64,000 bases of DNA from Channa striata (taxonomy: Eukaryota > Chordata > Actinopteri > Anabantiformes > Channidae): assembly GCA_033026295.1 (NCBI GenBank), contig CM065180.1:18097023-18161022 (forward strand), written 5' to 3'. The notes below the pieces were generated by a model that had not been told where the DNA came from, ran no database searches, and worked only from the letters and a program-made list of their open reading frames with translations. Shown one piece after another: positions 1 through 11,424 of the stretch (position 1 is its first letter; each line of letters starts with the position of its first letter). Position numbers and translations under genes: made by a program.

Positions 1-273
1 AAACACCAAACATTTCTTACACAACTCCTTCACTCTACTTCCCTTTCTTTACTTATAATTCTCTTGAAATTACAGCCATCAGATTTTGTGGTATGTATTT
101 TATTGTTTTAGTTTACTGTATCACAAGCTATCAGTTTCTTAAGAAACTTGGTGAATGGGCAATGCATTCGCGTAGCATACAGTGTCCTGGCGATGAATAA
201 CCTTGTCGGGGACTTTGTGTGTGTGTGTTGGTTGGTTGGTTGGTTGGTTGGTTGGTTGTTTGGGTCCGTGCAG
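1..273 (+). other. septin9: partial septin9 intron
   Basis: No coding similarity before the acceptor at 272-273. The right part has short TG and TTGG tandem repeats (about 215-259) directly upstream of the splice acceptor. Confidence 0.7.
215..259. repeat. TG / TTGG tandem repeat next to splice acceptor
   Basis: (TG)n at about 215-228 runs into seven or so TTGG units ending near 259, only 13 bases before the septin9 acceptor. It replaces most of the expected polypyrimidine tract, so its length could matter for splicing. Confidence 0.85.
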
Positions 274-355
274 ATATCGAGGAAAAGGGCGTGAGAATGA
301 AGCTGACAGTCATTGACACACCAGGCTTTGGAGACCAGATCAACAATGAGAACTG
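274..355 (+). CDS. septin9: septin9 exon with G3/switch II (DTPGFG)
   Basis: Acceptor AG at 272-273, donor GT at 356-357. The exon encodes IEEKGVRMKLTVIDTPGFGD then QINNEN. DTPGFG is the DxxG (G3) motif that contacts the gamma phosphate and magnesium. The two leading bases complete a codon from the upstream exon; the last two bases (tg) pair with the first base of the next exon to give Cys. A TTGG tandem repeat lies just upstream of the acceptor. Confidence 0.93.
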
Positions 356-1671
356 GTACATTTTGGTTCTGTCACCACATTAACCCTTTGACCAGTGAGA
401 TTTTAATGGTGCCTAACGAGATGCCCCTCCTTGTCTCTCTGCCTTTCCTGTTGTCTGTCTTTTTCTCTTCCTGTCACTTTTCCATTCTTATCGTCTCTTC
501 CCTCTGTCTCACTCTGAGCCCATCCCTCTTCCTTCTTCAATGCAACTACCTCTCAAATTCCCTTTCTGTGCGTTTCCTCTTTTCCTCTTTGATCCATCTC
601 TTGGTCTTGCCATGCTTCCTTTCTTGCCATTCTCCTTGATCATCCTGATCTAGCTGGCAGCCCATCATGAAATTCATTAACGACCAGTACGAGGCGTACC
701 TGCAGGAGGAGATCAACATCGACAGAAAGAAACGGATCCCAGACTCAAGAGTCCACTGTTGCATATACTTCATCCCCCAACTGGACACTGGTAAGGACAG
801 AAAATTTAAAAACTTGGGTAAAAAGATGGTTTTACCTGGATTTTGAAAGACGGCACTAAGATCAGAAGTCGGATTGAATTTCCTGAAGCAGAGGAGTTGT
901 CCAGAGTCTGAGTTTGTTGGTCTGGATCTTGAAGGAGGTCAACTAACACGATGCCGTCTTCATGAACCTTGTTGTTTTTCAGCCTAACCTTCATAGCTCT
1001 GAAGAGTTTTTATTTTATTTATTTATGTTTTACCAAAATCAAAAGTAATTCTACGTTTTGCTTAGATTCAAGTGGTGACCAGAAACATCAAATCTCAGCT
1101 TAAGTAGATTTACTCTTGTTTGCTCAAGTGATAATGATTAAAAACTACATCCAAAACGGGTATCCTGAAGACTGCCTGACCCTCTACATGTTCTATTACC
1201 AGTGTTTTTAACTTTACGGCTGTAGTTGATATCACACCTTTTACTTTTCTAACATCGCCATTTAAGGTCAAGAGGCAAAAGTGCTTTATTTTTCATTATA
1301 CATACAAAGTGTGTACAGCGAAAGTTGCCATTGCTGTCCCGGTGGCCTTTGTTGCTTTTATGGCCTCCCCCGTCATAAGAGAAAGTAGAAAACACGGAAT
1401 ACGAACTGTAAAGAAAGCTATTCTATTTTCCCAACACGCTCACTCAGCACTTGGGGTTTTAGCTGCTCCTAACTGACAAAATGTCTGATCCAAAAGTCAT
1501 TTTATTGCTGCAGCTTTTTTTTTTATTCAGTGGTGTTCTGAACATACACCAACAGATCATAAAATGGACTGACACAGATTGGAAGGTCTCTTTCGGTTTG
1601 GTACATTCATACTGAACACATGCACATTTCCTCTTAGTGCAACAGCAACATATTCCAGAAAACTAATCCAT

Positions 1672-1716
<45 letters not shown>

Positions 1717-4700
1717 TACTAGAAAGATGAGTCGCTCTCTCCAGGCCCTGAAGCAGCAGCGTGTCCCAAATTTCTCTCACTGGGTCTTTTACAGACACAA
1801 ACATCTGGCTCTGATTGAACTGCATAAACTGCCCCCCCCCCCAACCCCCTATTGTGCATTTTATAGCTTTTGCATTTGTGTAACTCTAGTAGAGTGCAGC
1901 AACAGGTCTTGGGAAAATATCGAAAGCAGCTGTGAATGGTCTATCTTGTTTGAGAGCGCACAGACACTCAGTCAATCACAGAGCACTACTCAAGTCCTAC
2001 ACCTCCTAATTTTTGTGTCATGGTCCATCTTTACTCAGGCCGCCAACCGGTGTAAAATGGCCCCGTCTTTATGCTCCGTCCTGCAACGTTTCTTGTTGAT
2101 TCAGTGCGGCAGATGTCACATGGCCTGGCCAGCAGCTGCTCAGCCTTAAAAAGTCTAATTGCAGATAAGCAGGAAGTTATGACAGACAGCGTCTGTGGGT
2201 GTGTGCGCCAGTTTTGCTCTCATGTCTTTGGTCCACTTTTGCATGAGAGAGCTGTTGACTATGGTCCGTCTTTTAGGCGTGTCAGTAGATATGCCTCAGC
2301 TATTACGTTATGCAAATGGTTGTGCAAATATTCAAATGCATATTTGTAACTGCAAACAATATGTCAGTATTAAATCTGGGATGCAAGGTGGTCCGTTGGA
2401 ACCGGGATACCTGGACATCTATAGGTTAAAGGGAACTGTAAGGAGCATCTGCCATCTGCTGGAAGAGCACGGAGTTACAGTTTATGTTCATATTTTTACA
2501 TCTAATATCTGATGAGCCTCTCATGCTGTCCCTTTGTTTCTTAGTCTGCGACCTCTTGATGTAGAATTCATGAGGCGCCTCAGTAAAGTGGTCAACATTG
2601 TTCCAGTCATAGCCAAGGCGGATACGCTCACCCTGGAGGAGAGGGATTTCTTCAAAAAGAAGGTGACATTTGTCTTGATCTTTTATTTATTTCTCTGGAT
2701 TTCTCGCTTTCTCTCTTTAAATCTTAGCTTCTTAGTTTGTCTCCTTTCATAATTGTGTGTGGTTAAAATTTGCGCTCTCTGTCTATGTTGCTCTCAACAG
2801 ATCAGGGAAGAGCTGCGAGCCAACGGGATCGACGTATACCCTCAGAAAGAATTTGACGAGGATGCAGAAGACAGGATGATCAACGAGAAGATCAGGGTAT
2901 GGGATCATTTCAAAGCACGGATCCTAGCACATGTTCAACATCTGCTGTCAGACCTGTGACTCTGCCATGCTTATTTATGTGAAGACATGCCTGTCTACGA
3001 AGTACTGTGATGTTCTCCATTGTCATACACTTGAATGATTTCTGACCTCTCTGTTGTTCTTCGACCTTTGAGCAGGAGATGATCCCATTTGCTGTGGTGG
3101 GCAGTGACCAGGAGTATCAGGTCAATGGCAGGAGGCTGCTGGGGAGGAAGACTAAGTGGGGAACCATTGAAGGTACAACTCCCTCTCCTCTCACTTCCGT
3201 CCATTTCAGTCCTTGTTTTCCCTTTTTCTTCTTTCAGTTTAATTTTACTATGAGACACGACACACTCAGTATTCACATACAGTAGAAGCTACAGGACGAG
3301 TGATTGTGATGAGAAGAAAAACAAAGTTATAGAGGGTCTCCCTGAGTCAGTCAGTGAATAAAACAATGCTCCATTCACTGTTCAGACGGGTGTCACTCGC
3401 CGTGCAGCTGGTTCAAGTCTCCAGCAGACAGTTTGTCTGAAGAAGCCTGCTTTGTTTATTTGGTTATCCCACCCCTCACATCCTGTTTGCTTTCACAAGG
3501 ATACATGGTGATGCTCGCATAAGAAATACATGTGGTGGATTGTATTTTGTTGTCCAGACAGTGAAATAAATTTATAGTTATACATTAATAGTGGAAAAAA
3601 ATGTTTAACTTATAGGTATACGTTCCAAAATGTAGAAGTTGCTCAATTGTGCACAAGCTCAGTGTTTAATATCCATTGTTACTGCAGGATTTCTTTCAGT
3701 ATTTAATCATGTGATCCACTCCAGACAGGCAGCACTGCCCCTCTATCATGTCTCATTCAGGAAGCTCTACACACACACACACACATACACACACACATTC
3801 ATCTTACAGGAATGTTTTGAGTAGTCAGTCTTATCTCTTCAGAATAAATTAAATTAGATAATATTAGAGCTGGTCAATTTGCAGTAGGTGAGGGCATCAG
3901 TCTTTGGATGACCCCGTTTCAGAACTTCACAGGAGAGTGCTGACTCCACCTAGTGGACTGTTTAGGACTCTACAGCTCAAAGCTCCCAGCTGTCCAACTG
4001 TCTGTTGTCGTCCTTTTTTGACAGTTACACTTACTGATACTTGTTCTAAATAACGTTTGACCATCTCTAATAATTCATTACTTTTTTCTCTCTTTTAGTT
4101 GAGAATATAGCCCACTGTGAGTTTGCCTATTTGCGAGATCTCCTCATCAGGTAAGTGGATTTTGTTTGTACGTGATTATGTCTGTCTTAAATTGTCTTTT
4201 CATACAGCCGCGTCTTGCTGTGAAAGCCACGTAAAAGACATGATATGACTAATAATATTCAGTTTTTTCTAGAGAAAAGTTTATTTACCTTTTATAAATA
4301 TTTAAATCGAACACTTATTCCTTCACCCTCTATCAAAATCAATATACAGAACATATTGTTAATATTTTAGTTAAATCCACAAAGTGGATGTAAAACAACC
4401 AACCGACCAGTGAAGTACATGTTTCAAATATTTAATCACTAAAACCTAAAAAAAGTGCATCTACTGTGGTCCATTATGGCCGTGTACAATAAGAGTGACC
4501 ACTGCCAGGCGCCAGTGTTGTTTCACGTTTAAAACGGGCCAAAGTCATAAACTTCCTGGGAAAACGTCTCACCTCCGATATATGTGAACGCAGTCGCGTA
4601 GTCAAACCCAGGACACGTCAGCGCAAAGTAACTACAAGCAAAACATATTTCTGAGTCCAGCTGTTTTACCTGTTATTTTATACGCACCTTGTATTTCTTT

Positions 4701-4842
4701 TAGAACCCATATGCAAAACATTAAGGACATCACCAGCAGCATCCACTATGAAATGTATCGCGTGAGGCGCCTGAATGAGAATAACACAGTGGCTCACGCT
4801 AATGGGATCCCAGAACATCACCTTGCTGCACACGAGATGTAG
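274..4842 (+). CDS. septin9: septin-9, 3' part of gene (seven coding exons, 5' end outside window)
   Basis: Septins are GTP-binding proteins that assemble into hetero-oligomeric cytoskeletal filaments at the cell cortex, cytokinetic furrow and along actin and microtubules. The joined exons (274-355, 654-790, 2545-2662, 2801-2896, 3076-3172, 4099-4150, 4704-4842) encode the second half of the GTPase domain: G3 motif DTPGFG, G4 motif AKAD, and the septin-unique element (GRKTKWGTIE...CEFAYLRDLLIRTHMQ). The protein ends soon after RRLNENN with a short tail and no coiled coil, as in the SEPT3/9/12 subgroup; residue identity is closest to septin-9 (NENCWQPIMKF, YPQKEFDEDAEDR). The P-loop exon lies upstream of the window. 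All introns are GT-AG and all phases agree except at the 790/2545 junction, which is one base out because of a short C-run (see findings). Which teleost duplicate (9a or 9b) this is cannot be told. Confidence 0.95.
654..790 (+). CDS. septin9: septin9 exon WQPIMKFINDQYEAYL...HCCIYFIP (contains apparent 1-base deletion)
   Basis: Acceptor AG at 652-653, strong donor GTAAGG at 791. The reading frame is perfect (WQPIMKFINDQYEAYLQEE, INIDRKKRIPDSRVHCCIYF) up to a run of five C at 774-778. As written, the last residues read PQLDT and end one base out of phase with the next exon. With one more C they would read PPTGHC and join in frame to LRPLD, which is the family sequence. The exon is therefore real, with a sequence error or a genuine frameshift near its 3' end. 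Confidence 0.9.
791..2544 (+). other. septin9: septin9 intron
   Basis: Intron of 1.75 kb with GT-AG ends. It holds a (CA)n array at 1676-1713 and a C-rich stretch near 1832-1848. The rest shows nothing I recognise. Confidence 0.7.
1676..1713. repeat. (CA)n microsatellite
   Basis: Perfect dinucleotide array of about 18 units inside a septin9 intron. Confidence 0.95.
2545..2662 (+). CDS. septin9: septin9 exon with G4 motif AKAD
   Basis: Acceptor TTAG at 2541-2544, donor GT at 2663. It encodes LRPLDVEFMRRLSKVVNIVP then VIAKADTLTLEERDFFKKK. AKAD is the septin G4 guanine-specificity motif. The exon ends on a codon boundary. Confidence 0.93.
2801..2896 (+). CDS. septin9: septin9 exon IREELRANGIDVYPQKEFDED
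   Basis: Acceptor CAG at 2798-2800, donor GT at 2897; 96 bases, 32 whole codons. It encodes IREELRANGIDVYPQKEF, DEDAEDRMINEKIR. YPQKEFDED is characteristic of the septin-3/9/12 subgroup and supports the septin-9 call. Confidence 0.94.
3076..3172 (+). CDS. septin9: septin9 exon EMIPFAVVGSDQEYQVNG
   Basis: Acceptor GCAG at 3072-3075, donor GT at 3173. It encodes EMIPFAVVGSDQEYQVNGRR then LLGRKTKWGTIE. It covers the end of the GTPase core (VVGSD) and the beginning of the septin-unique element. The last base starts a codon completed by the next exon. Confidence 0.94.
3173..4098 (+). other. septin9: septin9 intron
   Basis: Intron of 0.9 kb; it contains a CA-rich tract at about 3770-3797 and no recognisable coding sequence. 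Confidence 0.7.
4099..4150 (+). CDS. septin9: septin9 exon VENIAHCEFAYLRDLLIR
   Basis: A 52-base exon between acceptor TTTTAG (ends 4098) and donor GTAAGT (4151). It encodes VENIAHCEFAYLRDLLI and two bases of the following Arg codon. The residues belong to the septin-unique element that forms part of the inter-subunit (NC and G) interfaces. Confidence 0.93.
4151..4703 (+). other. septin9: septin9 last intron
   Basis: Intron of 0.55 kb with GTAAGT donor and TTTTAG acceptor. Nothing else recognised in it. Confidence 0.75.
4704..4842 (+). CDS. septin9: septin9 terminal coding exon
   Basis: Acceptor TTTTAG ends at 4703; stop TAG at 4840-4842. It encodes THMQNIKDITSSIHYEMYRV, RRLNENNTVAHANGIPEH and HLAAHEM. 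The last roughly 20 residues are a divergent tail without heptads, so there is no C-terminal coiled coil, as expected for this septin subgroup. Confidence 0.93.
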
Positions 4843-6150
4843 ATGCCAGCTGCCCCATCACAGTTGATCTGTTTGGTGTGATTCACTTGCTATGGGACTT
4901 CGACCTTCATTGACAGCCCTCCACTCCAGCCCCCGTCTCACAGGTGGGCTAGAAGCTTAAACGTCTGCCCGAGGGACTTTATTTTGAGTACTTTTTCGAT
5001 GGCTGAATGGACAGTTACACACGTCAGTCTACACACGGTAGTCTCTCTCACTATTGCTCACAAAGAGAGTGAAGAGAAGTTTGGTTCCTCGTAATGTGCT
5101 GCAGCTTGGTTTTTTTTTTTTTACTTGCTTCCAGATCTTACAGTTAACCTTTTGTGGTTTTTACTCGTCGCACCATAAGTTTGGTATCTGCCGAACCAAA
5201 CGGACTGAAACGCATTATGTTTCTATGAGAATTGCCTCAATCATTAAAGTGTTAATCTTGTCTACTTTTCCTTTTTTTTTTTTTCCCCGAAGTTTGATTT
5301 TAGCAGTGCCTATAAGGATTCATAACGTAACAGAAGCACAGTTTTCTGTTTCTATGCACTCGCCTACGTGCAACATGCAAGAAATGTTGGTTGCGCTTGA
5401 TCATTACATCTGTTATCGACAAAGCACGTTGGAGAGGAGCTGGGCAGCACTTTGCCAACGTGTAATGCACATACAGTCCTACAAATCAGCCTCTCTGTCA
5501 GTGTGATGCGTTCACGTGTCTCCTCGCAGTTCAATAGCACATCATATGTTTTATCTTTTGTTCTCACAAGCTGTTTTTTGCTCTAACCGTTATGTTTATG
5601 TTCATGTTAAAATATGGATGTCAGGTCCTTTTTAAATTCCCAGTAATTAATGCCAATGTTATTAGTAGAACTATCTTAAGAGTGATTACAGATGACTAAG
5701 TATTTATGCACGAGATAAAATGTGAATGTTTTGTCATCAGTCGATGTCCATTTATTCCGATTACTCATACATACAGCAAACACACTCTCTCACACACACA
5801 CACACACACACAGACACACACTTTTCCGACTTTGGGGCTCACCACAGTGCCTTATTTATTGGAGAATGTTTGCCAGCATTTTGGCTTAAACTGGAAAGAG
5901 CAGGTTTGTCGGTGCCAAAGTTGACCTTCACAGTCGATCTTTTTAATCCTTTTACAGCCCACTTTTTCTTCAATGTTCCATAATATACCAAGGGTCTTTG
6001 TTTGAACATATATATAATTCCCTAAGCTGTCACTGTCATGCTTCTGTATATTCTTCTGTGTTCTGATACATTTTTTTGTACTTGTATTATTGATAACAAA
6101 AATTTCTTTATCTTATTTTAAAGAAATAAAGATTAAAGTTGTACATATTT
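4843..6150 (+). other. septin9: septin9 3' untranslated region
   Basis: The roughly 1.3 kb after the stop codon is A/T-rich with no conserved ORF. It ends at an AATAAA signal at 6125-6130 followed by a T-rich stretch, so cleavage is expected near 6140-6155. A (CA)n tract lies at 5790-5821. An ORF at 5054-5506 inside it has no recognisable protein features and is taken as chance. The exact cleavage site is inferred. Confidence 0.7.
6125..6130 (+). terminator. septin9: polyadenylation signal AATAAA of septin9
   Basis: Canonical AATAAA followed within 30-50 bases by T-rich sequence (ctttctttgacttttttc), the usual downstream element. It is the first canonical signal in a plausible context after the stop. 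Confidence 0.65.
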
Positions 6151-6343
6151 ACTTTCTTTGACTTTTTTTCTTTCATTCCTCTTTAAATAGAAAACTGTGC
6201 GTTTACCCACACGTCCCCCCCCACATAAAACATTATACAGACCCAGTCAGCAGGGGAGCTAAAGATGAGTAACTGGACTGTGTGTATTCGTCAGACTGGG
6301 TACGTGTTTTTAGATAATTCTCTACTACGCTGGCTCCTCATAA

Positions 6344-6500
6344 CATTTTAATTGCAGGTGTAATTCACGTACTGGAGCACTTTTATAGCCATGTCATTAA
6401 GCTTTTTCTTGATTAGCCTCTGAAATCAATATGGCTGCCTGCTAGGTCAGTGCAAGGCTGATTAGCACTAATTACTTGAATGCATGAGTGCGTGTTTTGT
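6344..6500. promoter_or_regulatory. candidate conserved non-coding element, homeodomain-rich
   Basis: About 150 bases just downstream of septin9 with repeated TAAT/ATTA cores (ttttaattgcagg, gtgtaattcac, cattaagctt, gattagcc, gcactaattacttg). Free of tandem repeats and transposon sequence. The density of such cores resembles vertebrate developmental enhancers. Conservation itself cannot be judged from one genome. Confidence 0.3.
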
Positions 6501-8424
6501 TACTCGGTAAGTGAGATGGGAGGAGAAGGAGTCAGGAGCTCCAGACAGGACCTCGGATCAGCGTGAGGGTGTGCGGACGTCAGCGTCCTCAGGTGCTGGA
6601 GCAGCAGTAGACATGTTTTTTTAAAGAAAAAACACACTGCTGTCAGTTAAAAATATTAAATGTTTTGAAACTATTTGAACTTCGTGTTTGACATGCAGAC
6701 ATACAAAGCTTTTTCCTTTTTCTTTGTTCCTATGATGTAGATGTTTTTTTTGTATAACAGAAACTCCCGAATACTTGTCAGTTTCTCACTTGTTACTGAT
6801 TTTTGTGTTTTCAGAGGCTTGTGCACCAGATAAAAAGCTTTAGTCCATTTCAGATGACTTCAAATAAATGGCTCTATTATTTGAGGCAAAGTGTATTGAT
6901 TTTTAAACCCTGTCCATGTGCGCACTGGTAACAATGCAGCACCAAAGTGGAAGATAAAATGACAAAGCCTTCAGCTCCCGTCATAGATAATACACAGCGA
7001 GACAACTCGGAAAAGCATTGCTGCTGAAGCCCAGTACTGAACAAAAACCCAAATGCACTTTGTGCATTGGAACCTAAGAGAGAGTGAACCAATCAGCCTT
7101 TTAAAATGATGAAGCATGAATAAGATATTTGTCCAGAGCAGGTTTTTTGTTTAATAATCTCCAGTTTTGCCATTGCAGAGCTCTGTAAAATGGCGACTCA
7201 CTGCGCCGGTCTCAAAATGGTGTCTGCCGTGCCCCGTCTTTCACGGCATTTAGGTGGCACAGGTCTGTAACGCCTCTACCAACATTTAAGTTGACCCCCC
7301 CCAAACAATTGTCATAGTGCTTTTCCCCATCTCTCTGGAGCAAGCGCTGAAGAAGCAGCTGCAGCTCCACTTGTGCTGCCTGTGGTTCGCCCCCTCCCCG
7401 CCTGCCACCCAGCAGCCGTCCTGTTGGCAGCCACCCAGCGCTTCAACGCCTTCCTTAATGGCATTCGTTAATAAGCCACGTTCTGTCTGGATACTAATGA
7501 AGTCAAGTAACTCACGGGGACAAAGAACCTGTGATGGTTAGTGCTGTCGAGGTATTTCAGATGCTCTGCAGACTCTGGTGATACAAACTCCAGCTGTTTT
7601 AGTGCCTGGTGACACCTTGAAGACTTTGCCAGTCTGTTGCAAACCTGCAGTGCAGATGAAGGTAGCAGAGTCCCTGCAGACCGTCTCACTCGACAGACCA
7701 CCGTACCGGGGATTATGGGATGTGCATTAATCAATATGAACATTTTCGATGATTGGACCTGGCAAAGTGTGATGGATGGCGGCTATCAGATCAAAGCAAG
7801 CCCGCTGACTAATATTCACTGCAGTTAATGTGAGACGGCACGTTTGATAGAGGGTGGTGCTCTGTCTGTTTCCAGGGTTGAACTCGAAGCTGAGTTTGTA
7901 TTTTTGCTTTTTTCGTATGATACTTCAGGCACATCCACGCACGTGCACTGCTCTGTATGAAGCTGCACCTCACTGCCACAGCTCATCTGCATAGAGCCGA
8001 CGTGCCACCAATTAACACCTGTTTGCAAAATCTGTAAAACTATTTAGCATGCATCGCGTTGCTTTTTTCCCTTTGATTTAGTAATTAGCGAAGTTGATTG
8101 CAGAATCTGTGGAGATGTTTGCGACAGTGTGACACCTTGTGTGTGTGTGTGTGATCATGTTGTGCATACGTTTGTTTTTTTTGTGTCTGTGTCTGCATGT
8201 CTACCTTACTTACGCTGCCGTCTGATGGCACGAATCGTTGTTTGCCCCTATTAGTCTCTTTCTTCTCCCCCATCTGCTGTTTCTCCTTTGTTGGCAGACA
8301 TCTCACCTTCTCATCCTCCATCCGTCCCCTCCTCCATCCTTATTCCTCGCTCCGACGTCAGATTCCACCCCTGCTCTTGGCTCTGTGCCAGGCACTCAGA
8401 CATGTACAGGGGGGAGGAGGGGCT

Positions 8425-8520
8425 GGCAGCCATATGCAAATGCTCCTACTTTATGCAAATCAGCCCTTCTGTTAATTAAAAGTCAGCTGCGAATTCAATT
8501 AGCTCGCCGAACAGAGCGGG
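8425..8520. promoter_or_regulatory. candidate enhancer with two POU octamers
   Basis: Two perfect octamers ATGCAAAT at 8434-8441 and 8453-8460 in the same orientation, 19 bases apart, followed by gttaattaaaag and caattagctcgc homeodomain cores. Octamers bind POU factors (established for the family). A clustered pair with flanking ATTA cores is a common enhancer grammar. Its role here is inference. Confidence 0.35.
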
Positions 8521-8786
8521 GGTAGAGGGCTTGCTTAGATATGTGTGGTGCAGGCTTCAAAGAGGAAACTCCCAAAATAGTGTGTGGAGAAGGTTTGGAA
8601 ACGCAAATTATTGCTCTGAGGTTGTGGGGTATTTAAAATGGGTTTTATACAGGGATCAGTGGGTCATTTAATCATCCAGCTAAACAAGTGACACCAGTCA
8701 CGGGTTAGATATAAAAATGTAGGAATGTGCAGATCCATAGACAATGGCATGTTGGTTTACATACACACTGCATGAAAACACTTGAG

Positions 8787-8813
8787 ACGAGAGAGAGAGA
8801 GAGAGAGAGAGAC
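8787..8813. repeat. (GA)n microsatellite
   Basis: GA dinucleotide array followed by further GA-rich sequence to about 8840. Confidence 0.9.
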
Positions 8814-10680
8814 ACCCAGACAGAGGAAGAGAGAGAGCGAGGTAGTAGCATCATTGGTAGCTCCTGCCTCTGGCTAATTACTGTGAGTAATTAAACTAGT
8901 CGCAGATGTATGTCAGCGATTATGCTGCTGTTATGGAACTTAATGCGAGCGAGCGTGTGAATGTGTACATATGACTATTTCTGACCGTATTTGGATCTGC
9001 GTGGAAAGCATATACACACGTTTGCCTATTGGAGTCTGTAGACATTGTGAATGTGAGTGTTTGCTGTCTGTTCTTTGGCATGTGGTGAATCACAGTGATG
9101 CTTTTTAGTTTTATGGTCAACTCACAGAACTACACAGACAAGAATTAAATGGCTTTTTAATTAAAAGGATGTTGGAATGACTGATGTGCAGCAGATTCCA
9201 GGTATCAGCGGTAACACAGCAAGAGGAGAGGTTGCAACAGATTTGGCTGGATAGACAGATGGAGAGGGAGACAGAGCATGAATCTACGTGTCGTAACGAG
9301 GAATTTCCTCTCTGAAAAATAAAAAGTCCATGTAGTGAAGTGAGAAACTCAATACTTCCCACAATAGTGTCAACGGGTAGTTCCTGCCTTGGCTGGAGGA
9401 CTCGCATCTGATAAACTGATAAAGCCCTGCTGTCTATTTTCACACCAAATGTTTTATTTTAGATCCACATTTTTCTACTGCAAAGTTCGACTGTACAACA
9501 TAAGTCCAGGTGGCAACTAGTGGAACTACACCAGCGTTAATTACCAAATCACAAGGAACTTTTATTATCTCATGCTAGAGGACGAGACTGAATGTGACAC
9601 GGAAGGACCCGGTTTGTAGTTTCGAGAGCTCATTGGTTCCTGTGTATCATCTGTATGCAGGACTCACAGCACAGCTAAAGATCTAATCAGTGTGTTTGTG
9701 CCGGGGGAAATGTCTTAAATGTGCTGCTCCTTAGGAAGGACATGTGTGCCAGGTTGGCGTTTGACTTTTCCGCTCAAGACTCGACAGCCTGCAAATTCCC
9801 CCAGACTGAAGGTGAATAGTTATGAGAGTTAAGCTCAGAAATGAATCGAGCCAGAGGACAAGGAAGAGCGGGCTTTTGTGTTTGTACGTGGCAGAGATGG
9901 AAGCTGTAACAGGACGAATGCAGACAGGTGAGGAGGTAGGAGGCAGGTTGGCGACGAGGGTCACGTAAGACATTCATTTTCTTCATGGTTGCGCAGCAAA
10001 GTGTGGACGCTCCAGCGGACACACATACTGACACAAGCACAAATCCTTCTGCGGTGCTGCAAAAACCCTCCTACACTCGCAGGTTCGGATAATTAGGGGG
10101 GAAAAAAGTGGATCAGCAAGTAGAAGAAGAATGTGCACGAAAGGGAAGTGACTGTAAAGTGACTCGGGTTTGCAGCCGGAAAGCAGAAACTGTGAGCGGA
10201 GACCTCCCCGTTCAATCTAACACAGTTCACCTAAATTCTGACAACAGCCCAGAGACGTGACATCAGGCTGTCTGTCCACCGTCCTGTCACCCAGATTATG
10301 GAGCTGTCAGCAGGCACTGGCTTGGACGTACGTCACAGCACAACGCGTGTGGGTGTCTCGGTGTGTCCGTGTGCGTGTGTTTCCTTTTATTTCCCCATCG
10401 GTTGTCAGTCATGAGTTGACTGGCACGATAAACCCCTCACAAAGCCTCAAACACCTACCTAATTAAACACATCTCTCAGCGAGAGCTCGGCTGAGACGGG
10501 TGAGGGGATATTCCTTAAGCCCAAAGCTTAAACCGGGCCACTTTCACCTCTGTGGCCTCCGATAATATCAAAAGACGCCGTGTCTACGTCCGTCCTCTGG
10601 GCTTTTGCTCCCTCTCCGTCAAGTTGTCTCACAGTGGATGAAACCCCTGGTGTAGTGAGGGGTAAATAATGTGAATGCTG

Positions 10681-10685
<5 letters not shown>

Positions 10686-10711
<26 letters not shown>

Positions 10712-10720
10712 TGTGTGTGT
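10686..10720. repeat. (CA)n followed directly by (TG)n, self-complementary
   Basis: About 13 CA units followed by ctgtgtgtgt, so the right end can pair with the array and fold into a hairpin. Confidence 0.85.
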
Positions 10721-11424
10721 CAGTCAGACATGAACCAATAAAACCAGCCTCTCTAAGCCTGTTCTCAGAGGGAGAACATGCTCCTTATTAGAGGGCAAAT
10801 TACGACACAAAGCCCCCTGTAAATTCTCTCTCTGCTGCTTTGCTGCTCCTCTGCTTTCACTTTGCTTCTGTCTCCGCTCTGATATATATTCGATATTGCT
10901 GTGCCTGATGTACGACATGGAATTTTTTTGTTTTAGTTTCCCTGTGAAGCTGTGAGGTTTGAGCAGTTTCCACCCACTTCAGCTGACAAAAGCATCTCCG
11001 TGTTGGCTCCATTCCTCAGTGAGAGGTGGGTGGAGAGCTTGTTATTGATCGATGACGGGCATATCAAGAGTGATATATTTAGAGACTGAATGTTCTGCAG
11101 ACAATAAGAGGAAAAGGGACTGAGTGAGTCTGGGTTTACAGTACGAAGTGTCTGCACGTGTGACAGAGACACCATGATGTTTGCAAAAGCTGGATATTCT
11201 AACTTATACTTGTGGCCATGTGCCAGTGATGCTGCTGCTGAAAGATCCAAGCTTTCAGTTTTGCCGATTCGTTTCATAATTCTGACTAATTTTGAGAAGC
11301 AAGAGAAGCAAACACTGAGCTTCTCATTTCACCACAACATCCATCAATTTGCTCAATGGTCCAAAGAATTTACTACCATCCACCGACAGAATGATTTGTA
11401 ATTTTTTGCTCCTTTATTTTGAAA

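Noticed and set aside
3935..3965. CTCF-like word ccacctagtgg in a septin9 intron
   Set aside because: Core mismatched at the central AG; also resembles decayed fish repeat ends.
5054..5506. 150-codon frame after septin9
   Set aside because: Lies in the 3'UTR before the only good polyadenylation signal; no recognisable protein.
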